From NCBI RefSeq assembly GCF_039541955.1, contig NZ_BAABHF010000046.1, forward strand, positions 124,001 to 188,000: a DNA stretch of 64,000 bases, given 5' to 3'. A program made the translations under genes and the position numbers. Below, one piece after another: positions 17,501 to 28,539 of the stretch (within the stretch, counting starts at the first letter, position 1; each line of letters starts with the position of its first letter). Below the pieces are notes generated by a model. That model saw only the letters and a list, made by a program, of their open reading frames with translations, was not told the DNA's origin and ran no database searches. Source of the DNA: Actinoallomurus oryzae. GTDB lineage: Bacteria; Actinomycetota; Actinomycetes; Streptosporangiales; Streptosporangiaceae.

Positions 17501-17518
17501 GCACGCCGCGCGGCGTGC
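17501..17518. repeat. Perfect palindrome after the zinc peptidase stop
   Basis: GCACGCCGC-GCGGCGTGC directly follows the TGA. It is an 18-base perfect palindrome that could fold as a short hairpin and mark a transcript end before tilS. Confidence 0.5.
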
Positions 17519-17601
17519 GGGAGAGGGCCGGGCCCGTCTCGACACCTCGCTCGCGCGCGAGGCGGCTCGCGTGAGGCGCCGCGCGTACGACAATGAGAGG
17601 C

Positions 17602-18603
17602 GTGGGACCTGATCCGGCGGTCGCGGCGGTGCGCCTGGCGGTCCGCCATGCCCTCGCCACGGTCGAGGCGGGCGATCTCGTGCTCGTCGCCTGTAGCGGC
17701 GGGGCCGACTCTCTCGCGCTCGCCGGGGCGCTGGCGTTCGAGGCGGCCAGATCCGGTCACCAGGCGGGCGGGGTGACCGTCGATCACGGCCTGCAGGAGG
17801 GGTCGGACGAGCGTGCCGCCGGCGTCGCGGCGACCCTGAGCGAGCTGGGGCTGGAGCCCGCCGAGGTCCGTACGGTCACGGTCGGGTCCGAGGGCGGGGT
17901 GGAGGCCGCCGCTCGCACCGCCCGCTACGCCGCGCTCGACGCCGCCGCGGCCGGTCACCGGGCCGCCGCCGTGCTGCTCGGGCACACGCTCGACGACCAG
18001 GCCGAGACCGTGCTTCTCGGGCTGGCACGCGGGTCCGGCGCCCGGTCGCTGGCCGGCATGCCCGCCGTCTCGGGGATCTACCGTCGTCCGCTGCTGGAGC
18101 TCGGCCGGGACCTCACACGCCGCGCCTGTCTCGCCATGGGTCTGACGCCCTGGGACGACCCGCACAACCACGATCACGCGTTCGCGCGGGCCAGGGTCCG
18201 TGCCGACGTCCTGCCCGCCCTGGAGAAGGGCCTGGGTCCGGGCATCACCGCCGCCCTGGCCCGTACGGCACGCATGCTCCGCGACGACGCCGACGCCCTC
18301 GACGCCTGGGCCGCCGAGGCGCTGGCCGGCGCGGCGGAGGACGAGCCCGGCGCGGTCCGGGCGCTCGGCGTGCGGGCCCTGGCCGGCCTGCCCCGCGCGG
18401 TCCGCACGCGTGTCCTGCACCGCACCGCGATCGAGGCGGGCAGCCCCCCGGGTACGCTCGCCGCTGTGCACGTCGATGCGGTCGACGCCCTGGTCACCGC
18501 GTGGCACGGCCAGTCGTACGTCGACCTGCCCGGCCGCGTACGGGTGCGACGTAGGTGTGAAAAGCTGCTCTTCGGGCCATCCGAAATCCCACGTAAAGAC
18601 TGA
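17602..18603 (+). CDS. tilS: tRNA(Ile)-lysidine synthase
   Basis: Ligates lysine to C34 of the tRNA-Ile CAU anticodon using ATP, switching it to read AUA. About 333 residues, the short actinobacterial form. The PP-loop SGGADS is at 32-37; GHTLDDQAETVLLGL and GARSLAGMP follow, then a helical C-terminal region. GTG 17602 is preferred over ATG 17593: GACAAT (17589-17594) lies 7 bases upstream, and relatives start MGPxPAVAAxRLAVR. It is followed closely by hpt. Confidence 0.94.
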   Translation: MGPDPAVAAVRLAVRHALATVEAGDLVLVACSGGADSLALAGALAFEAARSGHQAGGVTVDHGLQEGSDERAAGVAATLSELGLEPAEVRTVTVGSEGGVEAAARTARYAALDAAAAGHRAAAVLLGHTLDDQAETVLLGLARGSGARSLAGMPAVSGIYRRPLLELGRDLTRRACLAMGLTPWDDPHNHDHAFARARVRADVLPALEKGLGPGITAALARTARMLRDDADALDAWAAEALAGAAEDEPGAVRALGVRALAGLPRAVRTRVLHRTAIEAGSPPGTLAAVHVDAVDALVTAWHGQSYVDLPGRVRVRRRCEKLLFGPSEIPRKD

Positions 18604-18638
18604 TCCTGGTGATCTCCTCCGACCTGGAAGGGCTTGTG

Positions 18639-19211
18639 GTGGACGAAGCGGACATGCGGGCTGACCTCGAGAAGGTGCTGATCCCGGAGGAGGAGCTGCA
18701 GGCGAAGATCCGGGAGCTCGCCGCCGAGATCGACCGCGACTACGAGGGCCGCGACCTTCTGCTCGTCGGAGTCCTCAAGGGCGCGGTCATGGTCATGGCC
18801 GACCTCGCCCGTGCGCTGCACACGCCGATCTCGATGGACTGGATGGCGGTCTCGTCGTACGGCTCGGGGACCAAGTCCTCCGGCGTCGTGCGCATCCTGA
18901 AGGACCTGGACGCCGACATCATGGGCCGTGACGTGCTGATCGTCGAGGACATCGTCGACTCGGGCCTCACACTTTCCTGGCTTCGCAGCAACCTCGAATC
19001 GCGCGGGCCGGCCTCCCTGGAGGTCTGCACCCTGCTCCGCAAACCGGACGCCGCCAAGATCGAGGTCGGCGTGAAGTACATCGGTTTCGACATCCCGAAC
19101 GAGTTCGTGATCGGTTACGGCCTCGATTACTCCGAGCGCTACCGCAATCTGCCCTTCGTGGGCACACTTGCTCCGCACGTCTACGGTGGAAGTGGGGAAC
19201 AAGAGGCTTAG
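18639..19211 (+). CDS. hpt: Hypoxanthine phosphoribosyltransferase
   Basis: Salvages hypoxanthine and guanine to IMP and GMP with PRPP. About 190 residues. The substrate loop VLKGAVMVMADLAR, the PRPP motif LIVEDIVDSGLTL, and the C-terminal GYGLDYSERYRNLPFVG are all intact. Start GTG 18639 follows GGAAGGG by 6 bases and matches the N-terminus of relatives; GTG 18636 and GTG 18609 are in-frame alternatives. The tilS-hpt-ftsH order is conserved. Confidence 0.94.
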   Translation: MDEADMRADLEKVLIPEEELQAKIRELAAEIDRDYEGRDLLLVGVLKGAVMVMADLARALHTPISMDWMAVSSYGSGTKSSGVVRILKDLDADIMGRDVLIVEDIVDSGLTLSWLRSNLESRGPASLEVCTLLRKPDAAKIEVGVKYIGFDIPNEFVIGYGLDYSERYRNLPFVGTLAPHVYGGSGEQEA

Positions 19212-19402
19212 CCCCGTACGTTCCTAGTTGCGAAGTGGGGCGCCGGACGTCGTGCTGCGGTCTTCCGCGACACCGGTGTACCTTCGTTATCTCGGGCTCC
19301 TTGCGGGCCGTACTCAGGAAGGCCGCCTCGGCGGGCGTTCGCGCGACGAGGTCTGATGACGCTGGTCAGGAGGGACGGGCCCCACCACGGGGTTCCGCAT
19401 AA

Positions 19403-21408
<2,006 letters not shown>

Positions 21409-21412
<4 letters not shown>

Positions 21413-22005
21413 CCCCAGCTCCAGAGCCGCACGGACCGCCGGTCGACCAGGCACGGATCGAGAAGGCGGTTCGCGAGATCCTCATCGCGGTCGGGGAGGA
21501 CCCCGACCGCGATGGTCTCGTTGACACGCCCGCGCGGGTCGCCCGTGCCTATGCCGAGCAGTTCGCCGGCATGCGCCAGCGGCCCGAGGACGTCCTCAAC
21601 ACGGTGTTCGACGCCGATCACGACGAGATGGTGATCGTCAAGGACATCGAGGTCTACAGCATGTGCGAGCACCACCTGGTGCCGTTCCACGGCGTGGCGC
21701 ACGTCGGCTACACGCCCAACGACAAGGGCCAGATCACCGGTCTGTCGAAGCTGGCCCGGCTCGTCGACGTCTACGCCCGCCGCCCGCAGGTGCAGGAGCG
21801 GATGACCTCCCAGATCGCCGATGCCCTCGTGGACGTCCTCCAGCCCCGGGGGGTGATCGTCGTCGTGGAGGCCGAGCACCTGTGCATGACCATGCGCGGC
21901 GTACGCAAACCCGGCGCCAAGACGGTGACCTCGGCCGTACGCGGCGACTTCCGCGACGAGCCGAGCACCCGCGCGGAGGCGATGAGCCTCATCCTCGGCC
22001 GTTGA
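21409..22005 (+). CDS. folE: GTP cyclohydrolase I
   Basis: Converts GTP to dihydroneopterin triphosphate, first step of folate synthesis. 198 residues. Zinc ligands lie in YSMCEHHLVPF (Cys, His) and EHLCMTMRG (Cys). GLSKLARLVDVYARRPQ and SQIADAL match the family core. GTG 21409 overlaps the ftsH stop (GTGA), so translation is coupled. Supplies the pterin for folB/folK/folP downstream. Confidence 0.97.
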
Positions 22006-22172
22006 GATAGCCGCACCGCGGCCGAACCAACGTCGCCGACTCGGCGTCGTACGAAGAGTCCGCGGTGTTACCGTGACACGGGGACGAACCGCCGTGACGC
22101 TTTGCGGTACAACCCGAATCGGGAATATGGATTCGCGTGCGGCACGTGCCCGGCTGACTACGCTGTGGGGCC

Positions 22173-23936
22173 GTGATGGTGGAGTCGAAGCGTGAGACGT
22201 CAGGGCGTCCCGAAAGCGACGTCCATGAGCGTCGTCGCCAGCGCCGATGGGTTCCGGCGCTGGCCGGCTGGCTGACCTTTCTCGTCGGGCTGCACGACGT
22301 CCTCGGGGCACTGATGCCGGAGTGGCACCGCCGCATGGTCCGCGTCGACGAGTTCGTCCCCGGGTCGGTCAACAACGCCGCCCGCACGGCGACGCTCATC
22401 GCCGGTCTGCTGTTCCTCCTGCTGTCCCACGGCCTGCGGCGCCGCAAGCGCCGGGCCTGGCGCGCGGTCGTCGTGCTGCTGGCCTTCACGGTCTTCTCCC
22501 ACATCGTCAAGGACTTCGCGATCTCCGCGCTCGTCGCGGCGGGCGTGCTGGCGGCCCTGATCTACTTCCGCGACGAGTTCTACGCGACCGGCGACCCGCG
22601 CACCCGATGGCGCGCGCTGTGGGTCGGACTGTTCCTCGCCGCGTTCAGCGTCGCGATCGGGCTGCTGTTCATCACCTTGAACGCCCACGACCTCCAGCAG
22701 CACTACTCCTTCGCCGACCGGCTGGAACACGTGACCGCGGGCCTGGTGGGCGCCACCGGGCCGGTGACGTTCGTCTCCGACCGCAAGAACGACCTGTTCA
22801 GCCTGATCCTCGGCTCGCTCGGCCTGTTCACCGGCCTGGTCACGGCCTTCCTGTTCCTGCGGCCGGCCGAGCCCGCGCCGTCGCTGTCGGCCGAGGACGA
22901 GAAACGCGTCCGTGAGCTGCTCGACCGCCACGGGGCCCGTGACTCGCTGGGCTACTTCTCCCTCCGCCGCGACAAGAGCGTGATCTGGTCGCCGACCGGC
23001 AAGGCCTGCGTGACCTACCGCGTGGTCTCCGGCGTGATGCTGGCCGGCGGCGACCCGATCGGCGACCCGGAGGCGTGGCCCGGCGCGATCCAGGCCTTCC
23101 TGGAGGAGGCCGCGGCCCACGCCTGGGTGCCGGCGGTGATGGGGTGCAGCGAGCTCGGCGCGGAGATCTGGTGCCGCGAGTCGGGCCTGTCGGCGCTCGA
23201 ACTCGGCGACGAGGCGATCGTGGACGCCGCCGAGTTCTCCCTCGACGGCCGTACGATGCGCAACGTCCGGCAGATGGTCAACCGCGTGAGCCGCCAGGGG
23301 TACGTCGCCGAGATCCGCCGGGAGAAGGACTACGCGCCCGAGGAGCTGGCGGCCCTGTGGGAGCGGGCCGGGGCCTGGCGCGGCACCGACAACGAGCGGG
23401 GCTTCTCGATGGCGCTCGGCCGGGTCGGTGAGCCGGGCGACGAGGAGTGCGTGTTCGCCACGGCCACCAAGGACGGCGAACTGCACGCCATCATCCACTT
23501 CGTCCCCTGGGGCACCGACGGCCTCTCCCTGGACCTGATGCGCCGCGACCGTTCCGCGCAGCCGGGCCTGAACGACTTCCTCATCGTCGAGGCGCTCAAG
23601 GCAGCGCCCGACCTGGGAGTCAAACGCGTGTCCCTGAACTTCGCGGTCTTCCGCGCCGCCCTGGCCCGCGGCGAGCGCATCGGCGCCGGCCCGGTGATGA
23701 AGGCCTGGCGCGGGCTGCTGGTCTTCCTCTCCCGCTGGTTCCAGATCGAGTCGCTGTACAAGTTCAACGCCAAGTTCCAGCCGGTCTGGCAGCCCCGGTT
23801 CTTCGTCTATCCGAGCCTGAACGACGCCCCGAGGATCGCCCTGGCGGCCCTGGAGGCCGAGGCGTTCATCGTCTGGCCCCGGCTGCGCTTTCCGGGCCTG
23901 AAGCGCCCTCCGCGCCGAGCCCTGCCCGCCCCCTGA
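22173..23936 (+). CDS. MprF-like phosphatidylglycerol lysyltransferase
   Basis: A 587-residue membrane protein. The N-terminal half has several TM helices; the C-terminal half (about 235-560) is a DUF2156 GNAT-like aminoacyl-phosphatidylglycerol synthase domain with GDPIGDPEAWPGAI, GAEIWCRESGL, MRNVRQMVNRV and RGFSMALGR. Such enzymes move lysine from Lys-tRNA to phosphatidylglycerol, reducing surface charge. Mycobacterial LysX has a fused lysyl-tRNA synthetase; here that part is absent and lysS is separate at 53001. TACGCT ends 8 bases before GTG 22173 (leaderless). Confidence 0.88.
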   Translation: MMVESKRETSGRPESDVHERRRQRRWVPALAGWLTFLVGLHDVLGALMPEWHRRMVRVDEFVPGSVNNAARTATLIAGLLFLLLSHGLRRRKRRAWRAVVVLLAFTVFSHIVKDFAISALVAAGVLAALIYFRDEFYATGDPRTRWRALWVGLFLAAFSVAIGLLFITLNAHDLQQHYSFADRLEHVTAGLVGATGPVTFVSDRKNDLFSLILGSLGLFTGLVTAFLFLRPAEPAPSLSAEDEKRVRELLDRHGARDSLGYFSLRRDKSVIWSPTGKACVTYRVVSGVMLAGGDPIGDPEAWPGAIQAFLEEAAAHAWVPAVMGCSELGAEIWCRESGLSALELGDEAIVDAAEFSLDGRTMRNVRQMVNRVSRQGYVAEIRREKDYAPEELAALWERAGAWRGTDNERGFSMALGRVGEPGDEECVFATATKDGELHAIIHFVPWGTDGLSLDLMRRDRSAQPGLNDFLIVEALKAAPDLGVKRVSLNFAVFRAALARGERIGAGPVMKAWRGLLVFLSRWFQIESLYKFNAKFQPVWQPRFFVYPSLNDAPRIALAALEAEAFIVWPRLRFPGLKRPPRRALPAP

Positions 23937-23967
23937 GGAAGGCCGCGTCCACACTAGGCTGACCGGT

Positions 23968-24819
23968 ATGACCACGAGCATCGCCGGCCTCCCCGCCCCC
24001 GGGCGCTGTCTCGTCATGGGCGTGGTCAACGTCACGCCCGACTCCTTCTCCGACGGCGGCGTCTGGTTCGACCACGAGGCGGCGGTCCGGCACGGCCTCG
24101 ACCTGGTCCGGGAGGGCGCCGACATCGTCGACGTCGGTGGCGAGTCCACCCGGCCCGGCGCGCAGCGCGTGTCCCTGCAGGAGGAGCTGCGACGCGTCGT
24201 CCCGGTGATCGAGGCCCTCGCCGCCGAAGGCGTGCCGGTCAGCGTCGACACCATGCGGGCCGAGGTGGCCGAGGTGGCGGTCGCGTCCGGCGCGCGGCTC
24301 GTCAACGACGTGAGCGGCGGTCTCGCCGACCCCGCGATGCCGCGGATGGTGGCCAAGGCCGGTGTGCCGTACGTCGTGATGCACTGGCGTGGGCACAGTC
24401 ACGACATGGACACCCGCGCCGTCTACCAGGACGTGGTCCGCGAGGTCACCGACGAGCTGAGAGCCCGCATCACCGCGATCGTCCGGGAGGGCGTCGACCC
24501 CTCCCAGCTGATCGTCGACCCCGGCCTCGGCTTCGCCAAGCGCCCCGAGGACAACCACAACTGGACGCTCCTGGCCCATCTCGACGCGCTGCTGGAGCTG
24601 GGCCATCCGGTGCTGGTGGCCGCGTCGCGCAAGCGGTTCCTCGGCCGGCTGCTCGCCGCGCCGGACGGCACGTACCGGCCGTTCGCCGAGTCCGACGACG
24701 CCACCGTGGCGATCACCGCCCTGGCCGCCGCGGCCGGTGCCTGGTGCGTCCGCGTGCACAACGTACGGGCCAACGCCGACGCCGTACGCGCCGCGGCCGC
24801 GTGGGGAGCCGCCCGGTGA
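23968..24819 (+). CDS. folP: Dihydropteroate synthase
   Basis: Joins hydroxymethyldihydropterin-PP with p-aminobenzoate; target of sulfonamides. 283-residue TIM barrel. MGVVNVTPDSFSDGG and GGESTRPGAQ (substrate loops), NDVSGG, VVMHWRG, DPGLGFAK and ASRKRFLG are all present. TAGGCT (23955-23960) lies 7 bases before ATG 23968, so a leaderless promoter starts the folP-folB-folK operon here. Confidence 0.97.
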   Translation: MTTSIAGLPAPGRCLVMGVVNVTPDSFSDGGVWFDHEAAVRHGLDLVREGADIVDVGGESTRPGAQRVSLQEELRRVVPVIEALAAEGVPVSVDTMRAEVAEVAVASGARLVNDVSGGLADPAMPRMVAKAGVPYVVMHWRGHSHDMDTRAVYQDVVREVTDELRARITAIVREGVDPSQLIVDPGLGFAKRPEDNHNWTLLAHLDALLELGHPVLVAASRKRFLGRLLAAPDGTYRPFAESDDATVAITALAAAAGAWCVRVHNVRANADAVRAAAAWGAAR

Positions 24820-24835
24820 CCGAGGAGGCGTCGTC

Positions 24836-25279
24836 GTGACCGAGATCGACGTGAGCGCCGTGGAGGCGGTGAACGCCGAGTTCTACGCCGCCTTCGAGTC
24901 CGCCGACCTGGACCGCATGGGCCTCGTGTGGGCGGACGGGCCGCACGCCGACGACGTGGTCTGCGTGCACCCGGGCTGGCCGCTGCTGCGCGGCCGGGGC
25001 ACGGTGCTGCGCTCCTGGGCGTTGATCATGGCGAACACCCCGTACATCCAGTTCGTGCTCACCGACACGCAGGTGCGGATCTCCGGCGACCAGGCGGTGG
25101 TGAGCTGCTCGGAGCACATCATCACGGCCGTCGACGAGTCGGCCGACTCGTTGACCGCCGGGGGAAGCGTGGTGACCACCAATGCGTTCATCCGTACGGA
25201 TGAAGGGTGGCGGATGTGGCTTCACCACGGCTCGCCCGTGCTGAACCGCGAGGAGGAAGACGACGAGGATGGGCACTGA
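24836..25279 (+). CDS. NTF2/SnoaL-like protein
   Basis: A 147-residue NTF2-fold protein (SnoaL-like) with an N-terminal helix VEAVNAEFYAAFESADLDRM, a WADG turn, HPGWPLLRGR, and a strand region ending WRMWLHHGSP. It lies between folP and folB in many actinomycetes, so a role linked to pterin handling is suspected but unproven. GAGGAGG precedes GTG 24836; the 3' end overlaps folB by 11 bases. Confidence 0.85.
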   Translation: MTEIDVSAVEAVNAEFYAAFESADLDRMGLVWADGPHADDVVCVHPGWPLLRGRGTVLRSWALIMANTPYIQFVLTDTQVRISGDQAVVSCSEHIITAVDESADSLTAGGSVVTTNAFIRTDEGWRMWLHHGSPVLNREEEDDEDGH

Positions 25280-25634
25280 CCGGATCGCTCTGAACGGGCT
25301 GCGCGCCCGGGGACGCCACGGCTGCCTGCCGGCCGAACGCGAGCTCGGCCAGGAGTTCGTGATCGACGTGGTGCTGGGTCTCGACGTCCGCCCGGCCGCG
25401 GCGGAAGATGATCTCCTGCGTACCGTTGACTACGGCGCGCTGGCCGACCGGCTGGTGGCCGTGGTCGAAGGCGAGCCGGTCAACCTGATCGAGACGCTCG
25501 CCGAGCGCCTGGCGGCGCTGTGTCTCGACCCGCCCCAGGTCGAGGAAGTGGAGGTCACCGTGCACAAGCCGAGTGCCCCCATGCCGCACCCCTTCACCGA
25601 CGTTGCCGTGACCATTCATCGGAGCCGCCCATGA
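25269..25634 (+). CDS. folB: Dihydroneopterin aldolase
   Basis: Cleaves dihydroneopterin to hydroxymethyldihydropterin plus glycolaldehyde. 121 residues. LNGLRARGRHGCLPAEREL (read in parts), the active-site Glu region, DYGALADRL and the C-terminal VHKPSAPMPHPF match the family. Its stop overlaps folK (ATGA), so translation is coupled. Confidence 0.96.
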   Translation: MGTDRIALNGLRARGRHGCLPAERELGQEFVIDVVLGLDVRPAAAEDDLLRTVDYGALADRLVAVVEGEPVNLIETLAERLAALCLDPPQVEEVEVTVHKPSAPMPHPFTDVAVTIHRSRP

Positions 25635-26152
25635 CGACCTCCACGGAGAAGCGCCACACCGTACTCTCCCTGGGCAGCAACCTCGGCGACCGGCTCGACA
25701 ATCTCCAGGAGGCGATCGACGCGCTGTTCGACGCGCCCGGCCTGGACTTCATCGGGCTGTCGCCGGTCTATGAGACCAAGCCCGTCGGCGGCCCCGAACA
25801 GGGCGACTTCCTCAACGTCGTGATCGTCGCGGACAGCGGGGTGCCGCCGGAGTCGCTGCTCGAACGCGTGCTCGCGATCGAGGAGTCGATGGCCCGTACG
25901 CGCGAAGTTCGCTGGGGGCCGCGCACGCTCGACATCGACATCGTCATGATGGGGGACGTGACCTCCGACGATCCGGACCTGCTGCTGCCACACCCGAGGG
26001 CGCGCGAGCGTGCGTTCGTGCTCCGGCCGTGGTCGGACCTGGAACCCGACGCGACGCTGCCCGGCCAGGGGCGCGTGACCGACCTGCTGCCGGACGTGGC
26101 CGACCAGGAGCTCCGGCGCCGCGACGACCTCTCGCTCCAGCCGCCCGCGTGA
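25631..26152 (+). CDS. folK: 2-amino-4-hydroxy-6-hydroxymethyldihydropteridine pyrophosphokinase
   Basis: Transfers pyrophosphate from ATP to hydroxymethyldihydropterin, giving the folP substrate. 173 residues. SLGSNLGDR at the N-terminus, FLNVVIVAD, and the signature RWGPRTLDIDIVMMG followed by LPHPRARERAFVL are intact. ATG 25631 overlaps the folB stop by 4 bases. DUF3180 follows with another 4-base overlap (GTGA). Confidence 0.96.
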   Translation: MTTSTEKRHTVLSLGSNLGDRLDNLQEAIDALFDAPGLDFIGLSPVYETKPVGGPEQGDFLNVVIVADSGVPPESLLERVLAIEESMARTREVRWGPRTLDIDIVMMGDVTSDDPDLLLPHPRARERAFVLRPWSDLEPDATLPGQGRVTDLLPDVADQELRRRDDLSLQPPA

Positions 26153-26622
26153 AGCCGACCCGAATCCCCGCCCTCGCCGTCACGCTGGTCGTGGTGGCGG
26201 CCGTGACCTGGGTGATCGTACGTTTCCTGTACGTCTCGCTGCCGCTGTTGCCCTGGACGATGGTGCCGTCGCTGCTGCTCCTCGCCCTCGGCGAGCTCTA
26301 CACCGCCCTGGTGACGCGGGCCCGCATCCAGCGGAAACCGGGCACCAAGCCGATCGAGCCGCTGGTCGCCGCGCGGCTGGCGGCCCTGGGCAAGGCGAGC
26401 GCGTACGCCGCCGCCGTGCTGGCCGGGGTGTTCGGCGGTATGGCCATCTACCTGGCCTCCTCGCTGGACAAGCCGACGCCGCGGCGCGACTTCTACGTCA
26501 GCGGCGGTACGGCGCTGGCGGCGATCGCATTGATCGCGGGGGCGCTCATCCTCGAACACGCCTGCCGGGTGCCCAAGGGCCCCGAGGACGAGGACCAGCG
26601 CCGTTCCGCGTCGCGTCTCTGA
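26149..26622 (+). CDS. DUF3180 membrane protein
   Basis: A 157-residue integral membrane protein with four predicted TM helices (about 8-28, 34-52, 86-108, 120-138) and a charged C-terminal tail. It belongs to DUF3180, which follows folK in many actinobacteria. GTG 26149 overlaps the folK stop. Role unknown. It ends 24 bases from the convergent serine hydrolase gene. Confidence 0.85.
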   Translation: MKPTRIPALAVTLVVVAAVTWVIVRFLYVSLPLLPWTMVPSLLLLALGELYTALVTRARIQRKPGTKPIEPLVAARLAALGKASAYAAAVLAGVFGGMAIYLASSLDKPTPRRDFYVSGGTALAAIALIAGALILEHACRVPKGPEDEDQRRSASRL

Positions 26623-26646
26623 CGGCCTCCGGGGAGGCGCTGCGGG

Positions 26647-27858
26647 TCAGTTTTCGGACAGCAGGTCCGGGTCGAAGGTGGCGGCGACGATCCGCTGCAC
26701 GTAGGGGCTCTCCGAGCCGTCCTTGTTGCCCGTCGCGTTGAGGGAGTAGACCAGCACGCGACTCAGGTCGCGGGTGGCGAACACGCCGGTCGTGTAGCCC
26801 GGCCGCGCGCCCGTCTTGCCCCACCCGCTCAGGCCGTTCGGCAGGGTCGACTTCGACAGGCCCGCGCTGAAGCAGGCGCGTCCCGCGTCCGGCCCGATGT
26901 TGCAGTTGTCCTTGCCCACGTACGGCACGTCCGGGACGGTGAACATCTCGTTCAGGTCCGAGGCCGGCACCAGGCGGCCTCGGAAGATCGCCGTGATGAG
27001 GGTCCGCAGGTCGGCACTGTTGGAGATCAGACCGCCTTCCGCCCACGGGTACGGGCTCTGCCGCGACACGTCGTGCAGCGTGGTGGTGCCGTCCTTGGTG
27101 ACCGCGACGTACCCATGGGCGTGCGGGCCGGGCAGCCGTGGGTCGTGCCGGTCCAGGACGTAGGTGTCGCGCAGGTTCAGCGGCCTGATGATGCGCTGCC
27201 GCACCTCGTGGGCGTAGCTGCGGCCGGTCAGGCGCTCGATCAGCAGACCGGCGACGTAGTAGTTCGTGCCGTTGTAGCGCTGTGCGGTGCCCGGTGCGAA
27301 CTCCATCGGGTGGGTCACGGCGTCCGCCACGATCCGCCGTGGGGTCCAGCTGTCGAAGCGGTGCTCGACGAACCACTGTGCGTCGCCGTCGCCCAGGTCG
27401 CCGCCGGGCAGACCGCTGGTGTGGTTGAGCAGCTGGCGTACGGTGATCGCCGGGTACGCGGCGGGGAGCAGGCCGGGCAGGTAGTGCCGCACGGATCGGC
27501 CGAGGTCCACCTTGCCCTCGGCGGCGAGCTGCAAGAGCACCACGGCGGTGAAGATCTTCGATGTGCTGCCGATGCGGAAGTTCCCGTCGGCCTGGACGGT
27601 TCGGCGCGTGACGACGTCCCGTACGCCGGAGGTGCCGCTCCACTGCCCGGCCGAGCCGGTCACGTTGACCAGCGCGCCGGTCACGGTCGCGCTGGGCAGG
27701 CCCGAGATCGCCGCCCGCATGAGGGCCGGGTCGAGCGGCGGCAGCTCCGCCGCGGACCGCGGGGCCGGGGAGGCCGGGGCGGACGCGGAGGCGACGGCGG
27801 GAACCAGGGCCCCCGTGAGAGCGAGGAAGGCGCCGATGGCGGCCACGTGTTTTCTCAT
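26647..27858 (-). CDS. Exported serine hydrolase (DD-peptidase/class C beta-lactamase-like), copy A
   Basis: A 403-residue secreted protein of the R61-type DD-carboxypeptidase/beta-lactamase-related family. Signal peptide (MRKHVAAIG... to about ASA), then STSK (Ser98, Lys101), NHTSGLPGG, and KTG in GWGKTGARPGY. The YxN motif reads YNG, with Gly at the Asn position, in both copies. About 85% similar by eye to copy B at 28540. Start 27858 has GAAGGA with an 8-base spacer; ATG 27867 is alternative. Upstream DNA also matches copy B. Likely acts on cell-wall peptides or related amides. Confidence 0.85.
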   Translation of the reverse strand: MRKHVAAIGAFLALTGALVPAVASASAPASPAPRSAAELPPLDPALMRAAISGLPSATVTGALVNVTGSAGQWSGTSGVRDVVTRRTVQADGNFRIGSTSKIFTAVVLLQLAAEGKVDLGRSVRHYLPGLLPAAYPAITVRQLLNHTSGLPGGDLGDGDAQWFVEHRFDSWTPRRIVADAVTHPMEFAPGTAQRYNGTNYYVAGLLIERLTGRSYAHEVRQRIIRPLNLRDTYVLDRHDPRLPGPHAHGYVAVTKDGTTTLHDVSRQSPYPWAEGGLISNSADLRTLITAIFRGRLVPASDLNEMFTVPDVPYVGKDNCNIGPDAGRACFSAGLSKSTLPNGLSGWGKTGARPGYTTGVFATRDLSRVLVYSLNATGNKDGSESPYVQRIVAATFDPDLLSEN

Positions 27859-27980
27859 GCGGCCCATCCTTCGGATCGGCGGGCTCCGGCGGATCGCCGA
27901 GCGCACCGATCTTCGCGCCTCACCCGTACGGCCGAGACGGCCCGCGCGGGTCCGTCGCGCGGGTGAGACGACCACCGCTG

Positions 27981-28035
27981 GATACTGAGGTCCTGCGCCT
28001 TCCCGATCCGGCCGAGCGTCGCCGAGCCCCCGGCG
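27981..28035 (+). pseudogene. Relic of a sensor kinase promoter and 5' end
   Basis: Sequence from GATACT (27981) onward aligns with the intact kinase start at 29877-29935: both read GATACTGA, then TGCG, CTTCCC/CTCCCC, CGATCCGGCCG and GCGTCGCCG, with a 2-base gap and a lost GTG start. About 15-20 codons remain before the NUDIX gene region. Copy A of the duplicated module has thus lost its kinase. Confidence 0.5.
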
Positions 28036-28084
28036 GTGGCCGAGCCGCGATCCGGGGGCGCAGCGTCACGACGGGAGGCAACGA

Positions 28085-28486
28085 TTGACCACGACCATCG
28101 ACAAGATCGCCTGGATCCACCTGGACAGCGGCCGGATCCTCAGCACGCGGTCACGCGGCAAGGACGTGTGCTACCTCCCCGGCGGGAAACGGGAGCCCGG
28201 CGAGGGTGACGTCGAAACCCTCGTCCGGGAGATCGAGGAAGAACTCACCGTCACCATCCTTCCCGCCACCGCGAGGCACCTGGGCACCTTCCAGGCCCAG
28301 GCCCACGGTCACACCGGCGGCGTCACCGTGCGGATGACCTGCTACACCGCCGACCACCGGGGGACACCCGTCGCCGGCAGCGAGATCGAAGAAGTCCTCT
28401 GGCTCACCTACGGCGACCGCGACCGCGTGTCGCCGGTCGACCAGATCATCTTCGACCACCTGCACGAGGCCGGCCGACTCCACTGA
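28085..28486 (+). CDS. NUDIX hydrolase
   Basis: A 133-residue single-domain NUDIX protein. The Nudix box is GGKREPGEGDVETLV followed by REIEEELTV; the late Gly of the consensus is Thr, while all metal-binding Glu residues are kept. Substrates of such short members include nucleoside diphosphates and modified nucleotides. TTG 28085 follows GGGAGGCAA. It lies between two duplicated serine hydrolase genes and was probably placed there after duplication. Confidence 0.88.
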   Translation: MTTTIDKIAWIHLDSGRILSTRSRGKDVCYLPGGKREPGEGDVETLVREIEEELTVTILPATARHLGTFQAQAHGHTGGVTVRMTCYTADHRGTPVAGSEIEEVLWLTYGDRDRVSPVDQIIFDHLHEAGRLH

Positions 28487-28531
28487 CCCGGCCGGGAGTC
28501 ATCCACAGGTTGTGGGTAACTCCCGGCCGGG
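28487..28531. terminator. Bidirectional terminator with long hairpin
   Basis: A 13-bp stem (28487-28499 with 28519-28531) extends inward through TCCACA/TGTGGG, leaving almost no loop. It separates the convergent NUDIX and serine hydrolase B genes. The inner part carries two opposed sequences resembling DnaA boxes (TCATCCACA and, on the other strand, TTACCCACA). Confidence 0.8.
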
Positions 28532-28539
28532 CGGGCCGG

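Noticed and set aside
28500..28520. DnaA boxes as a replication origin
   Set aside because: Only two weak sites inside a terminator, no AT-rich unwinding region or dnaA/dnaN nearby.
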